This document shows, one piece after another, positions 32,381 through 41,442 of a stretch of 64,000 bases of DNA. The translations under genes and the position numbers were made by a program. This DNA comes from Candidatus Corynebacterium faecigallinarum (lineage in GTDB: Bacteria > Actinomycetota > Actinomycetes > Mycobacteriales > Mycobacteriaceae): contig DWVP01000003.1 of NCBI GenBank assembly GCA_019120175.1, positions 1 to 64,000 of the forward strand. The letters are read 5' to 3'. Position 1 is the stretch's first letter. Every line of letters begins with the position of its first letter. The notes below the pieces were generated by a model. It had not been told where the DNA came from. It made no database searches and saw only the letters and a program-made list of their open reading frames with translations.

Positions 32381-34141
32381 CTACACCTGCTCCTTCTGTT
32401 CCTCGATGACCAGACGGTCCACCAGTTCATCCACCGACAGCGGGACGGGATCCATTCCCAGCTCCACTCCCAGTTGCGCGACCTGCGGGGGCACCAACCG
32501 GGCCCGGGTGACCAGGTCCACATCGGCGAAGAGTTCACGCGGGGTGACGTCCGCCAGCACGGTGCCCTCCCCCATCACGAGGACCCGCGTCGCCCAGTCC
32601 GCCACCAGCTGCATGTCGTGGGTGGCCACCACCGCACAACGGATGGTGTCCGCCAGCTCGGCGAGCATCCCGATGACCCCGTCGCGCGAACGAATGTCCA
32701 GGCTGGCGGTCGGTTCATCCAACAACAACACCCGTGGACGCATCGCCAGGCCGATCGCGATCGTCGCGCGGCGCTGCTGGCCACCGGACAGTGCCCGGCC
32801 GTCACGGTCGGCCATCTCGCCGAGGTTCACCCGGTCGATGACCCGGGTGGCTATAGCCTCCGCGTCCGGGATCTTGCGGCCGGAGGGGAACAGCTCGACG
32901 TCCTTACGCACCGACTCGGTGAGGAACATCCGTTCCGGGTGCTGGTACAGGTACGACACCAGGTCAGCCAGCTGGGCAGCGGAACGCTTCCGGGTGTTCA
33001 CCCCGCAGACCTCCACCGTGCCGGAGCGCGGGACGATCAGTCCGGTCAGCAACTTCAGCAGGGTGGACTTGCCGGCCCCGTTGGAGCCCACGACGGCGAC
33101 GCGTTCCCCCTCGTGCAGAGTCAGGTCGATGCCGTCGAGCACCGGGGTGATGCTGCCGCCGACGGACCGGTAGCCGTGGCGCACGCCCTGCAGTCGGGCG
33201 ATGGAGTCGGCCGCGGCGTTCGCCGTGTGCCCCCGGATAGGTGGGTTGGACGGGTTGGTTGCCCCGGATGAGACCGTCGGGGACGCAGCGGCGTCGGGCA
33301 CCATGTCATGGGTCCCCACCAGACCGTCCTGCCGTAGCTGGTCGGCAGCCTCCGCCACTGTCAGCGCCGGCTGGCCCACCCCGATACGACGACCGATGTC
33401 GGTGACCGTAGGGGCCGGGATACCGTGTGACTCCAATTCCCCGGCCCGGGCCATCGCCTCACGGACCGGAAGGTGCCACACCGGGGCACCGTCGTTCATG
33501 AGGATCACCGAGGAGGCGTAGCGGGCGATGAACTCCGCGTGGTGTTCGATGGCGATGATCGTCGTGCCGACCTCACGGTTCAGCTTCTCCAGCTGCCGGT
33601 AGGTTTCCTCGGCACGGGCCGGGTCCAGTTCAGCCACCGGCTCGTCGACGATGATGACCTCCGGACGCAACGCCAGCACGCTGGCCAGCGCCACCAGGTG
33701 GGCCTGGCCGCCGGACAGCTGCCAGACGAACCGTTCGGAGAGTCCCTCGATCCCCAGCTGGGACAGTGCTTCGTCCCGCCTCTGCCCGAAGTCCTCCAGT
33801 CCGTAGTTCACCGGACCGAAGGCGACCTCGTCCCGCACGGTCGGACGGACCAGCTGGTTCTGGAAGTCCTGGTAGACGTAGCCGACGGTACGGGACAGTT
33901 CGGCGACGGTGGAGTCGAAGGTGTCGATGCCGTTCACCCGGACGTCGCCGGCGAACTCACCCGACCAGTAGTGCGGGATCATGCCGTTGAGGGTCTTGCA
34001 CAGGGTGGTTTTTCCGGATCCGTTGCCGCCGACGACGGCCACGAAGTCGCCCTTCTCGATCGTGAGGTTCACGTTGCGCAGGGAATCCACCTCCGCGCCC
34101 GGGTAGCGGAAGGACAGGTCGGTGATCTGGATGAAGTTCAC
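32381..34141 (-). CDS. ecfA: ECF transporter fused double ATPase (EcfA1-EcfA2 in one chain)
   Basis: 586 residues with two ABC ATPase domains. Domain 1: Walker A GGNGSGKTT near 38, signature LSGGQAH, Walker B VIIVDEPVAELD. Domain 2: Walker A GSNGAGKST near 365, signature LSGGQQRR, Walker B VLLLDEPTASLD. A roughly 80-residue linker separates them. It powers uptake by the ECF module. The GTG start at 34141 overlaps the S-component stop (GTGA). A longer open frame upstream is inside the S gene and is rejected. Confidence 0.92.
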   Translation of the reverse strand: MNFIQITDLSFRYPGAEVDSLRNVNLTIEKGDFVAVVGGNGSGKTTLCKTLNGMIPHYWSGEFAGDVRVNGIDTFDSTVAELSRTVGYVYQDFQNQLVRPTVRDEVAFGPVNYGLEDFGQRRDEALSQLGIEGLSERFVWQLSGGQAHLVALASVLALRPEVIIVDEPVAELDPARAEETYRQLEKLNREVGTTIIAIEHHAEFIARYASSVILMNDGAPVWHLPVREAMARAGELESHGIPAPTVTDIGRRIGVGQPALTVAEAADQLRQDGLVGTHDMVPDAAASPTVSSGATNPSNPPIRGHTANAAADSIARLQGVRHGYRSVGGSITPVLDGIDLTLHEGERVAVVGSNGAGKSTLLKLLTGLIVPRSGTVEVCGVNTRKRSAAQLADLVSYLYQHPERMFLTESVRKDVELFPSGRKIPDAEAIATRVIDRVNLGEMADRDGRALSGGQQRRATIAIGLAMRPRVLLLDEPTASLDIRSRDGVIGMLAELADTIRCAVVATHDMQLVADWATRVLVMGEGTVLADVTPRELFADVDLVTRARLVPPQVAQLGVELGMDPVPLSVDELVDRLVIEEQKEQV

Positions 34142-35139
34142 TGCGTCCCACCCTTTTTCCCGCTCTTCTTCTGGGACACCCGGAACAGCAGTACAGCCAG
34201 GGCGAGCACGACCGCGACCGCGGCGACCGACACCCACAGGACACCGTTGCCGTACTCGCCGAGGAAGTCCGGCGACCATTCGCCGGCGCTGACGTCGAAC
34301 GCCTCGAGGAAGGCGAATCCGAAGGACGCCACCGACAGCAGGACGGCCACCGCCACGAAGGCCGCGTTGCCACGGGCCTGTCCCGGAGGACGCTCACCAG
34401 GCTGGCGCGGACGTATGCCCATCAGTGGCTCGATGCGTCCGTGCAGGCGGGGGATGATCCACATGGCGGGGATCGCACCGAACAGGATGCCGCTGGTCAC
34501 CAGGTCGGTGACGAAGCCGACACCCTCGACGACCAGGATCGACTCCGGGAGACCGGAGACGTACTCGGCGTCCTCGACACCGATCCACACCTTGGACAGG
34601 TCGACGACGGCGGACAACAGCTTGTCGATGCCGATGATGACGATGGCACCGATCCAGATCTGCGGCACCGAGGTCACCCTCCGCACCAGCGAACCACCGA
34701 TGTAGATCCCGAGGAACATCTGCAGGTAGCCTTCGACCTCCGCCAGTCCGGAGAAGTCACCCATGAGCAGGTCGGTGAACACGATCTCGCCCAGCGGGGC
34801 GCCGAGTGCGGCCCAGAACGGGGAGAACAGCACTGCCATGGTCAGTGGGATGAAGATCATATTGGAGATGGAGATGTCCACCGGGCCGACCTGGATGTCC
34901 GGGATGAGCTCGAGCATGATGTTCGACAGCCCGAACAGGGACATGGACAGCACGAACACCATGAGCTTCTGCGGGGTGGTCAGCTCGATGATTCCGTTGG
35001 CACCGCGGGTGCGCAGGGTGCCGCGACGCCCTGCCTGGTCGGCGCGGTCGGGGCGGGCGGGGGAAGGGCGTGTGGCAGTTGACGGTGATGAAGGGGAGGA
35101 CGGTGATGACGGTGATGACGGTGATGACGGTGAAGACAT
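34138..35139 (-). CDS. Putative ECF transporter substrate-binding (S) membrane protein
   Basis: 333 residues with several predicted helices: LMVFVLSMSLFGLSNIML (about 60-77), ISNMIFIPLTMAVLFSPFWAALGAPLG, YLQMFLGIYIGGSLVRR, IWIGAIVIIGIDKLL, GFVTDLVTSGILFGAIPAM, then two more at the C-terminus after a Pro/Arg-rich loop. Identification as the S component rests on its place before the fused ATPase and T genes, and on the small-helix-rich pattern. The substrate is unknown. The N-terminus is Ser-Ser-Pro repeats from a 9-bp tandem repeat. RBS GGAGAAAG precedes the ATG. Confidence 0.75.
   Translation of the reverse strand: MSSPSSPSSPSSPSSPSSPSTATRPSPARPDRADQAGRRGTLRTRGANGIIELTTPQKLMVFVLSMSLFGLSNIMLELIPDIQVGPVDISISNMIFIPLTMAVLFSPFWAALGAPLGEIVFTDLLMGDFSGLAEVEGYLQMFLGIYIGGSLVRRVTSVPQIWIGAIVIIGIDKLLSAVVDLSKVWIGVEDAEYVSGLPESILVVEGVGFVTDLVTSGILFGAIPAMWIIPRLHGRIEPLMGIRPRQPGERPPGQARGNAAFVAVAVLLSVASFGFAFLEAFDVSAGEWSPDFLGEYGNGVLWVSVAAVAVVLALAVLLFRVSQKKSGKKGGTQ
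35101..35136. repeat. 9-bp tandem repeat (4 units) at the S-component N-terminus
   Basis: Three CGGTGATGA units plus CGGTGAAGA; on the coding strand they give Ser-Ser-Pro repeats right after the start codon. Confidence 0.85.
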
Positions 35140-35180
35140 GGTCGTGTCACTTTCTCCGGTGGGGGCACCGGGGCGGAGGG

Positions 35181-36953
35181 TCAGGAGATGGTCGCGTGGG
35201 ATGCCCGGGGTGCCTGGGTTGCGCGGGACACAGGAGGCACCGGGGTCGGAGGGAGAAGGGCGATGAGCTGGGAGAGGTTGTCGACGGCACCGGTGGCTGT
35301 ACCGGACCGCACAGCATCGGCGATCTCGTCATTGCCGCTGTCACCACCGCGCACCAGGTACCGGTGTCCGATGCCGGCGTCGCGTGCGCCGGACATGTCG
35401 TTGTCGATCTTGTCGCCGACCATCAGGCAGTCCTGCGGAGAGATGTCTGCCGGCAGCGCCTCCAGAGCGGAGTCGAAGATGCCGGGATGGGGTTTCTTCA
35501 CCCCGACCTCGTCGGAGAACACCCAGCTGTCGAAGGTTCTGTTGAGGCCGTATTCGGTGATCAGGGCACGCACCCCGCGTCCGCTGATGGTGTTGGACAC
35601 CATCACGACCGGGACGCCTGCCTCCTGCGCGGCACGCAGCAGTTCGGCGGCACCCGGGCGCAGCATCTTCCGGGAGCGGGTGCGGTAGAGCAGGACGGTG
35701 AGCAGGTCTGCGTGCCCGGCGACGACTTCGCGTTGACGACTTGTGAGGTCCACGAACTCGGTCCAGTAGATCTCCGGGGTGACCTCCCTGCTGGTGCCGG
35801 CGGACTGTTCGGCGGCCTTGAACTCGCGGTAGCGCTTCCGGGCGCGTTCGACGAGGTTCGCCGCGGTCCCCGTGGAGACCGGGTCCCCGGCCTTGGCACA
35901 GGCCGCCGCCAAGGCCTCGGCCACCGCCAGCGAGGGCTGCGGGTGCGGCCAGGTCTCGGAGATCACACCACCGTGGTCGATCAGCAAGGCCCGGATCGTC
36001 GTACCCGACGCCGTGTCCGGACCGTCCGCTCCGGCTGCCACATCCGGGCCGTCCGGGCCGTCCGGGCCGGCGAGTCCCCGCAGGACCTCCGCCAGGTCCC
36101 CCGGGGTCTCGAGGACAGCGTCCGCCTGAACCTCCACCGGGAACGGCGGATTGTCGGTGTGTTTGTCCCGGGTGAGGATCACGGCCCCGACCCCGGCACG
36201 CCGACCCGCGACGACATCACGGTCCAGGGTGTCGCCGACATACCAGCACTCATCACATGCGGCGCTGAGCGCACGAGCGGTGAGGCGGATCATGTCCGGG
36301 TGAGGCTTGCGGATACCGACCTCATCCGAATAGTTCTGGGCGGTCAGGAATACGTCGAGGCCGTGCCCGGCAAGCAGCCGGCGGTGGTGCAGTCCGGAAT
36401 GTGCGTTGGATGCGATGCCGATCGGGATGCCCGCCGCCGCAGCGGTCTCGAGCAACTCACGGGCCCCGGTGCGCAGGATGTGCTCGGTGCGCGCCTCAGC
36501 CAGATCGGCCAGCAGTTCCGGGGCGACGGCCACCAGGGCGTCCCGCACCTCGTCCGGGAAATCAGGGACGTAGAACTCCCCGACGATCTCCGCCGGACTG
36601 AGCTCACGTGGGGCGGGTCGCCGCGAGGAACCGTGCTTGAAGTGTGTCAATGATGCCGCCGCCGCTGCGATTGCACGGTCGAGAAGGTCTGTGTCCTTCG
36701 CCAGAAGCTCCGCAGTGTCCGCGGTCTGCGTGGCCGTGCCGACCCTGCGTACAAGGTAGTCGCGCAGGACGCTCCGCTGACGCTCAACGGCGTCCTCTCT
36801 GGTGCGGGTCGTGAACAGCACTCCTCCGAAATCGAGGATCAGGCCGGCAGGTGCGGACTGTGGCGGCCACAGGTCCCCCGCGGACGGGGAGTCCAGGGAG
36901 TCCAGGGCGGCCGGGGGGACGGGCATCGGTTCTGTCGTGGGTGTCGGGCTCAT
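35181..36953 (-). CDS. Tandem (two-domain) HAD-family hydrolase
   Basis: 590 residues, two complete HAD hydrolase domains in one chain. Domain 1 (about 30-300): LILDFGGVLFTT (nucleophile Asp), GIASNAHSG (motif II), RKPHPDMIR (motif III Lys), WYVGDTLDRDVVAGRRAG (motif IV). Domain 2 (about 335-560): ALLIDHGGVISET, VMVSNTISG, KKPHPGIFD, MVGDKIDNDMSGARDAG. Likely a small-molecule phosphatase. It starts the ECF operon (41 nt to the S gene), suggesting it dephosphorylates or processes the imported compound. The TACCGT box 8 nt before the ATG is the best promoter candidate. Confidence 0.88.
   Translation of the reverse strand: MSPTPTTEPMPVPPAALDSLDSPSAGDLWPPQSAPAGLILDFGGVLFTTRTREDAVERQRSVLRDYLVRRVGTATQTADTAELLAKDTDLLDRAIAAAAASLTHFKHGSSRRPAPRELSPAEIVGEFYVPDFPDEVRDALVAVAPELLADLAEARTEHILRTGARELLETAAAAGIPIGIASNAHSGLHHRRLLAGHGLDVFLTAQNYSDEVGIRKPHPDMIRLTARALSAACDECWYVGDTLDRDVVAGRRAGVGAVILTRDKHTDNPPFPVEVQADAVLETPGDLAEVLRGLAGPDGPDGPDVAAGADGPDTASGTTIRALLIDHGGVISETWPHPQPSLAVAEALAAACAKAGDPVSTGTAANLVERARKRYREFKAAEQSAGTSREVTPEIYWTEFVDLTSRQREVVAGHADLLTVLLYRTRSRKMLRPGAAELLRAAQEAGVPVVMVSNTISGRGVRALITEYGLNRTFDSWVFSDEVGVKKPHPGIFDSALEALPADISPQDCLMVGDKIDNDMSGARDAGIGHRYLVRGGDSGNDEIADAVRSGTATGAVDNLSQLIALLPPTPVPPVSRATQAPRASHATIS
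36042..36068. repeat. 9-bp tandem repeat (3 units) in the HAD linker
   Basis: ATCCGGGCC, GTCCGGGCC, GTCCGGGCC; encodes Gly-Pro-Asp repeats in the interdomain linker. Confidence 0.75.
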
Positions 36954-37029
36954 AGCGGGAGACGGTAATAACGGCAGGAGAAGCGCACGTTGTCGGAAAG
37001 TGAACAGGTCGGCACCAGAAGATGGAATC

Positions 37030-37047
37030 CACTGGAACCTTCCAGTG
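37030..37047. promoter_or_regulatory. Perfect operator-like palindrome between HAD/ECF operon and LacI-type gene
   Basis: CACTGGAACCTTCCAGTG has perfect 8-bp arms around CC. It lies 77 nt before the HAD start and 53 nt before the regulator start, as expected for an autoregulated LacI-family repressor. Confidence 0.6.
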
Positions 37048-37099
37048 AAATCCCGCGCCACCAGGCACGGACCATCTTTTCTGGGTAGGTTCTGTGCCC

Positions 37100-38119
37100 A
37101 TGAGGAAGAACAGGACCGTGACCCTGTCCGCCGTCGCCGCAGCATCAGAGGTCTCGGTGTCCGCGGCGTCACTGGCTATCCGCGGCGAGGAGGGCGTGTC
37201 CGAGGCCACGCGGGCCCGCGTACTCGCCGCGGCGGAGAAGCTCGGGTACCGCCCTGCGGTTCGCTCGCGCGTTCTACGTCCGTCCACGCGCCCGGTGTTG
37301 GCCGTGCTGCTCAACGACCTGTCCAGCCCGTACAACCACGACGTCGTATCCGGCATCGAGGCAGCCGCCGAAGCCGCCGGGTCATCCACTACGCTGGCGC
37401 ACGGCGGAAAAGACGTGCAGCGTCTGGAACAGCGGTTCTTCTCCCTGGCTTCGTCGAATCCCGACGGCATGGTGGTCATCAGTTCCAGGCTGCCGATCGA
37501 CTCCCTGGAAGAGATCGCCTCCAGGATCCCGGTCACGGTCGTCGGCCGGCTCCCCTACGAGGTCCCCGGAATCGACTCCATCTCCAACGACGACGCCTCG
37601 GGGGCCGCCGCAGCCACCGAACACCTGCTGTCGCTGGGGCACCGCCGGATCGCCTTCCTCCGGTCATCGACCCGTCCTGCCGCGATGCACCGCCAACGCG
37701 GGTTCACCCGGGTCATGCACGCCGCGGGGCTTGCCGACCCGGTGACCGTGGGCCCGACCGACGCCGAGTGGGCCATCCAGCGCATCGCCGAGCGCCGGCC
37801 ACTGTCCCTGGGTCAGGGCGCGACCACCGCCGTGGTGGCGAACAACGACCGGATGGCACTGCGACTGGTCAGTGCCGCCCTGGATGCCGGACTGTCACTG
37901 CCGGAGGACCTCAGCGTCACCGGCTACAACAACTCGGCGCTGTGCACGCAGATGCGTCCCACCCTGACCAGTATCGACCAACCGACCTACGACATGGGTG
38001 GCCGTGCCTTCGCGATGGTGCGCTCCCGTTCCACTGGGCGCCGGGATGACCTCCACCTCCAAATGGCCCCCTCACTGGTGGCCCGGGGGTCGACGGGCAA
38101 GGCTGCGGTCGAGAAGTAG
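37100..38119 (+). CDS. LacI/GalR-family transcriptional regulator
   Basis: 339 residues. N-terminal LacI helix-turn-helix with hinge: VTLSAVAAASEVSVSAASLAIRG...VSEATRARVLAAAEKLGYRP (residues about 6-55). The ligand domain is periplasmic-binding-protein-like: VLAVLLNDLSSPYNHDVVSGIEAAA, GHRRIAFL, RQRGFTRVM, AVVANNDRMALRL, DLSVTGYNNSALC, TSIDQPTYDMGGRAFAMV. The effector is unknown. It diverges from the HAD-ECF operon and shares the palindrome at 37030. A GTG two codons upstream is an alternative start. Confidence 0.92.
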   Translation: MRKNRTVTLSAVAAASEVSVSAASLAIRGEEGVSEATRARVLAAAEKLGYRPAVRSRVLRPSTRPVLAVLLNDLSSPYNHDVVSGIEAAAEAAGSSTTLAHGGKDVQRLEQRFFSLASSNPDGMVVISSRLPIDSLEEIASRIPVTVVGRLPYEVPGIDSISNDDASGAAAATEHLLSLGHRRIAFLRSSTRPAAMHRQRGFTRVMHAAGLADPVTVGPTDAEWAIQRIAERRPLSLGQGATTAVVANNDRMALRLVSAALDAGLSLPEDLSVTGYNNSALCTQMRPTLTSIDQPTYDMGGRAFAMVRSRSTGRRDDLHLQMAPSLVARGSTGKAAVEK

Positions 38120-38257
38120 ACCGGGGTCAGTCCTTGTCCCCTCCCCCAACAGAGCGTTGGCCCCCGGAAGCAAGATTCACCACCAGTTCACCGGTGCGCG
38201 GAGCCACCCTCACCCACCGTTCACACTCAACTCGTAGCGTCTGTCGACGGATCACAC

Positions 38258-39811
38258 ATGACGTCAAGAAAGCAGAACGTGAAGCACACCCGAATCACCC
38301 GCACCGCCCGCACCGCCACTGCCGCACTCGGCGCGGTCTCCCTGCTCGCCACCGCCGCCGCCTGCAGCGACGACGACAACGGCTCCGGATCAGGCAGCCC
38401 GGACCTCCAGAGCCGTTCGGCCGAGGGCGACATCACCGAGAACGGTGGCGCACGACGTCTCGACGGCGACCAGGGCGACTACGTCCGTGACGCCGTCTCC
38501 GCCACCGGCGCCAAGAACGTCATCCTGCTCATTGGTGACGGCATGGGCGACTCCGAGATCACCGCCGCCCGCAACTACGCCGAAGGTGCCGCCGGCAGCT
38601 TCAGCGGACTCGACGCCCTGCCGGTCACCGGGCAGTACACCCACTACGCCCTCAACAAGGACGGCACGCCGAACTACGTGACCGACTCCGCAGCGTCCGG
38701 CACCGCGTGGGCCACCGGCACCAAGTCCTACAACGGCGCCATCGGTGTCGACATCTACGGCGAGAACCAGACCAACCTCATCGAGAAGGCCAAGGACGCC
38801 GGCCTTGCCACCGGCAACGTCTCCACGGCCGCGATTCAGGACGCCACCCCGGCTGTGCTGGCCGCCCACGTGGACGCCCGCAAATGCTACGGTCCGGATG
38901 ACACCGAGGAATGTGGCGACGACCTGCTCGACCAGGGCGGTGCCGGCTCCATCTCCGAGCAGTACCTCGAGTCGCGTGCCGATGTCGTCCTCGGCGGCGG
39001 GGCCGAGAGCTTCGACCAGAACGCCAAGGCCGGCGACTGGGAGGGCAAGACCCTGCTGGAGCAGGCCGGGGACCGCGGCTACCAGCTGCCCACCAACGCA
39101 GAGGAACTCGACGCCATCACCGAGGCGAACCAGGACGCACCTGTCCTCGGACTCTTCGCCGAGGACACCATGCCGGTGCGTTGGGAAGGCGACCTCGCCG
39201 AGCAGCAGGGTTACCTGGAGCCCGCCCAGGAGTGCACCGACAACCCTGAGCGCACCGGGGACATCCCCACCCTGGCCACGATGACCACCAAGGCCATCGA
39301 CCTGCTCTCCGACAACGCGGACGGTGCCGAGAACGGCTTCTTCCTGCAGGTCGAGGGCGCCTCCATCGACAAGGAGAACCACGCCGCCAACCCCTGCGGC
39401 CAGATCGGGGAGACCGTCGACCTTGACGAGGCCGTCCAGGAGGCACTCGCCTTCGCCGAGGAGGACGGTGACACCCTGGTCATCGTCACCGCCGACCACG
39501 CCCACACGAGCCAGGTCCTCGGCAACGTCAGCGAAGAGGACATCGAGGCCCTGGCCGAGGACAAGGACATCAGCGTCGAGGAGGCCCGCGAGTCGGTGTA
39601 CCCCGGCCTGTCCCGCCGCCTGATCACCCGCGAAGGCGCGGAGATGACCATCGGCTACGCCACCTCGGAGAACCAGGACAACCAGGCCCAGGGGCACACC
39701 GGTGCCCAGCTACGCATCGCCGCCTACGGCCCGTCCGCCGCCAACGTCTCCGGCCTGACCGACCAGACCGACCTGCACTTCACCATCACCGACGCGCTCG
39801 GGTTGGAGTAG
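38258..39811 (+). CDS. phoA: Alkaline phosphatase, lipoprotein
   Basis: 517 residues. N-terminal lipoprotein signal with lipobox TAAAC ([12 protein letters not shown], Cys near 34). The mature enzyme has metal-site motifs [11 protein letters not shown] (near 90), the phosphorylated Ser in [15 protein letters not shown] (near 145), [15 protein letters not shown] and [12 protein letters not shown]. It hydrolyses phosphate esters outside the membrane, usually under phosphate starvation. A candidate -10 TAGCGT is at 38237-38242 and one GTTCAC motif sits upstream; no convincing full PhoR/PhoP box was identified. Confidence 0.92.
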   Translation: MTSRKQNVKHTRITRTARTATAALGAVSLLATAAACSDDDNGSGSGSPDLQSRSAEGDITENGGARRLDGDQGDYVRDAVSATGAKNVILLIGDGMGDSEITAARNYAEGAAGSFSGLDALPVTGQYTHYALNKDGTPNYVTDSAASGTAWATGTKSYNGAIGVDIYGENQTNLIEKAKDAGLATGNVSTAAIQDATPAVLAAHVDARKCYGPDDTEECGDDLLDQGGAGSISEQYLESRADVVLGGGAESFDQNAKAGDWEGKTLLEQAGDRGYQLPTNAEELDAITEANQDAPVLGLFAEDTMPVRWEGDLAEQQGYLEPAQECTDNPERTGDIPTLATMTTKAIDLLSDNADGAENGFFLQVEGASIDKENHAANPCGQIGETVDLDEAVQEALAFAEEDGDTLVIVTADHAHTSQVLGNVSEEDIEALAEDKDISVEEARESVYPGLSRRLITREGAEMTIGYATSENQDNQAQGHTGAQLRIAAYGPSAANVSGLTDQTDLHFTITDALGLE

Positions 39812-39844
39812 TCAGGCACCGTCAGACCCGCTGATTGTTCACCA

Positions 39845-39858
39845 TGTGAAAAATCACA
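39845..39858. promoter_or_regulatory. CRP-like inverted repeat with short spacer
   Basis: TGTGA-AAAA-TCACA upstream of the symporter. The 4-bp spacer differs from the 6-bp GlxR spacing, so binding by GlxR is doubtful. Confidence 0.25.
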
Positions 39859-39903
39859 GCCGGAAACAGCACTCCCCAGTTGGTGGACGCGGCATCAGCG
39901 ATT

Positions 39904-39909
39904 TAGAGT
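39904..39909 (+). promoter_or_regulatory. Leaderless -10 box for DAACS symporter
   Basis: TAGAGT followed by 6 nt and ATG at 39916. Confidence 0.5.
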
Positions 39910-39915
39910 CACCTC

Positions 39916-41211
39916 ATGACGTTCAAGAAACTCGCCGGAAGTCTGCTGTTCCGGATCATCGTGGCGATCATCCTCGGCATCGCCTGCAGCTTCTTCTTCC
40001 CGGACGGGCTCGCGCGCGTCTTCGTGACCTTCAACGGACTGTTCGGCAACTTCCTGGACCTGTTCATCCCGGTCCTGATCTTCGCACTGATCACCCCGGC
40101 GATCGCCGGCATCGGACGCAGCGCCGGACGCTGGCTCGGCATCACCGCCGGCATCGCCTACGCCTCCACCATCATCTCCGGACTGGTGGCCTTCGGCGTC
40201 GCCACCCTGACCTACGGGTGGCTGCTGGGCAATGACTCCTACGACACCCTCGTCGACATCGACGAGGGTGCCCTGGAGCCGTTCTTCGACATCGAGATGC
40301 CCGCCCCCTTCGAGGTCATGACCGCGCTGATCCTGGCGTTCTGCATCGGCCTGGCGATGACCGCGGTGAAGTCCGACGTGCTCTACACCGCCTCCCGTGA
40401 GCTGGAGAGCATCGTGATGAAGGTAGTGAAGACCTTCATCATCCCGCTGCTGCCGATCTTCATCTTCGGGGTCTTCCTGTCGATGGGCATGAACGGCCAT
40501 CTCGTCGACGTGATCTCCGCGTTCATCAAGGTACTGCTGCTGGCCACCGTGATGACCATTCTCTTCATCCTCGCCCAGTACCTCGTCGCCGGCGCGGTCA
40601 CCGGACGCAACCCCTTCAAGGCCCTGTGGACGATGATGCCGGCCTACGCCACCGCACTGGGTACCTCCTCCTCCGCCGCAACCATCCCGGTCACCCTGGA
40701 ATCCGCCAGGAAGAATGGTGTGCCGGACAACGTCGCCGGCTTCGTGGTTCCGCTGTGTGCCACGACCCACCTCGCCGGCTCGATGATGAAGATCGCGCTG
40801 TTCGCCCTGGCCGTGATCCACATCTTCGACCTGGACATCGGCACCATGCAGTTCATCGGATTCATACTGCTGCTGGGCATCATGATGATCGCCGCTCCGG
40901 GCGTGCCCGGTGGCGCCATCATGGCTGCCGTCGGTGTGCTCGGCGACCAGCTGGGCTTCACCGCCGACCACATCGCGATCATGATCGCCGCCTACATCGC
41001 CATCGACTCCTTCGGCACCGCGGCGAACGTCACCGGTGACGGCGCGATCGCGATGATCGTCGCCAAGATCTCCGACGGCAAGCTCGGTAGCCGCGACGAT
41101 GAGGGTGAGGACGCGGACGGCGCGAACGGCACCGTTCCCGCCTCGGTGGACTCCCGCGAGGCCGCGTCCAGCGCACGTATCGCCGAGGACATCACCGACA
41201 GCCGTAACTGA
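39916..41211 (+). CDS. Dicarboxylate/amino acid:cation symporter (DAACS family)
   Basis: 431 residues, a sodium- or proton-coupled symporter of the glutamate/C4-dicarboxylate type. About eight helices and two re-entrant loops: the serine-rich loop ALGTSSSAATIPVTLESARKNG (near 250), the LCATTHLAGS segment, LGIMMIAAPGVPGG, and the last-helix signature SFGTAANVTGDGAIAMIVAK (near 370; canonical members have R..TN..GD). Arg is absent before TAANVTGD, which may shift substrate preference. The C-terminal 35 residues are acidic and cytoplasmic. Confidence 0.9.
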   Translation: MTFKKLAGSLLFRIIVAIILGIACSFFFPDGLARVFVTFNGLFGNFLDLFIPVLIFALITPAIAGIGRSAGRWLGITAGIAYASTIISGLVAFGVATLTYGWLLGNDSYDTLVDIDEGALEPFFDIEMPAPFEVMTALILAFCIGLAMTAVKSDVLYTASRELESIVMKVVKTFIIPLLPIFIFGVFLSMGMNGHLVDVISAFIKVLLLATVMTILFILAQYLVAGAVTGRNPFKALWTMMPAYATALGTSSSAATIPVTLESARKNGVPDNVAGFVVPLCATTHLAGSMMKIALFALAVIHIFDLDIGTMQFIGFILLLGIMMIAAPGVPGGAIMAAVGVLGDQLGFTADHIAIMIAAYIAIDSFGTAANVTGDGAIAMIVAKISDGKLGSRDDEGEDADGANGTVPASVDSREAASSARIAEDITDSRN

Positions 41212-41221
41212 CGGGGAGACC

Positions 41222-41239
41222 GGACGCCCCGCGGCGTCC
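41222..41239. terminator. Stem-loop after DAACS gene
   Basis: GGACGCC-CCGC-GGCGTCC, perfect 7-bp stem 10 nt after the stop. Confidence 0.5.
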
Positions 41240-41289
41240 CGATGACGCCCCGTCCTGTGCCTCGGGAGGGGAACGGGGCACCTGACCGG

Positions 41290-41352
41290 ACCGAAGCGTG
41301 ACGGATTAGGGGTTCGACTGCCAGCGAAACGGTGAATCCGTCATGCTTCGGT
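41290..41352. terminator. Long inverted repeat in convergent junction
   Basis: Arms at 41290-41307 and 41335-41352 match at 17 of 18 positions (ACCGAAGC...GACGGATT) around a 27-nt loop, between the symporter and the convergent lepB. Confidence 0.55.
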
Positions 41353-41442
41353 ACGCAGCGGACGCGACACCGGAGCAGGACACCGGACACACCCTCCGAG
41401 GAGGGACACCGGCCGCGGCACGCAGGCGTCCCGGCGAGAGGT

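Noticed and set aside
39845..39858. GlxR site before the DAACS symporter
   Set aside because: The spacing is N4 instead of N6, so it is listed only as a weak inverted repeat.
41308..41334. tRNA-like T-loop sequence GGTTCGACTGCC
   Set aside because: No acceptor, D or anticodon stems can be drawn around it; it is the loop of the palindrome at 41290-41352.
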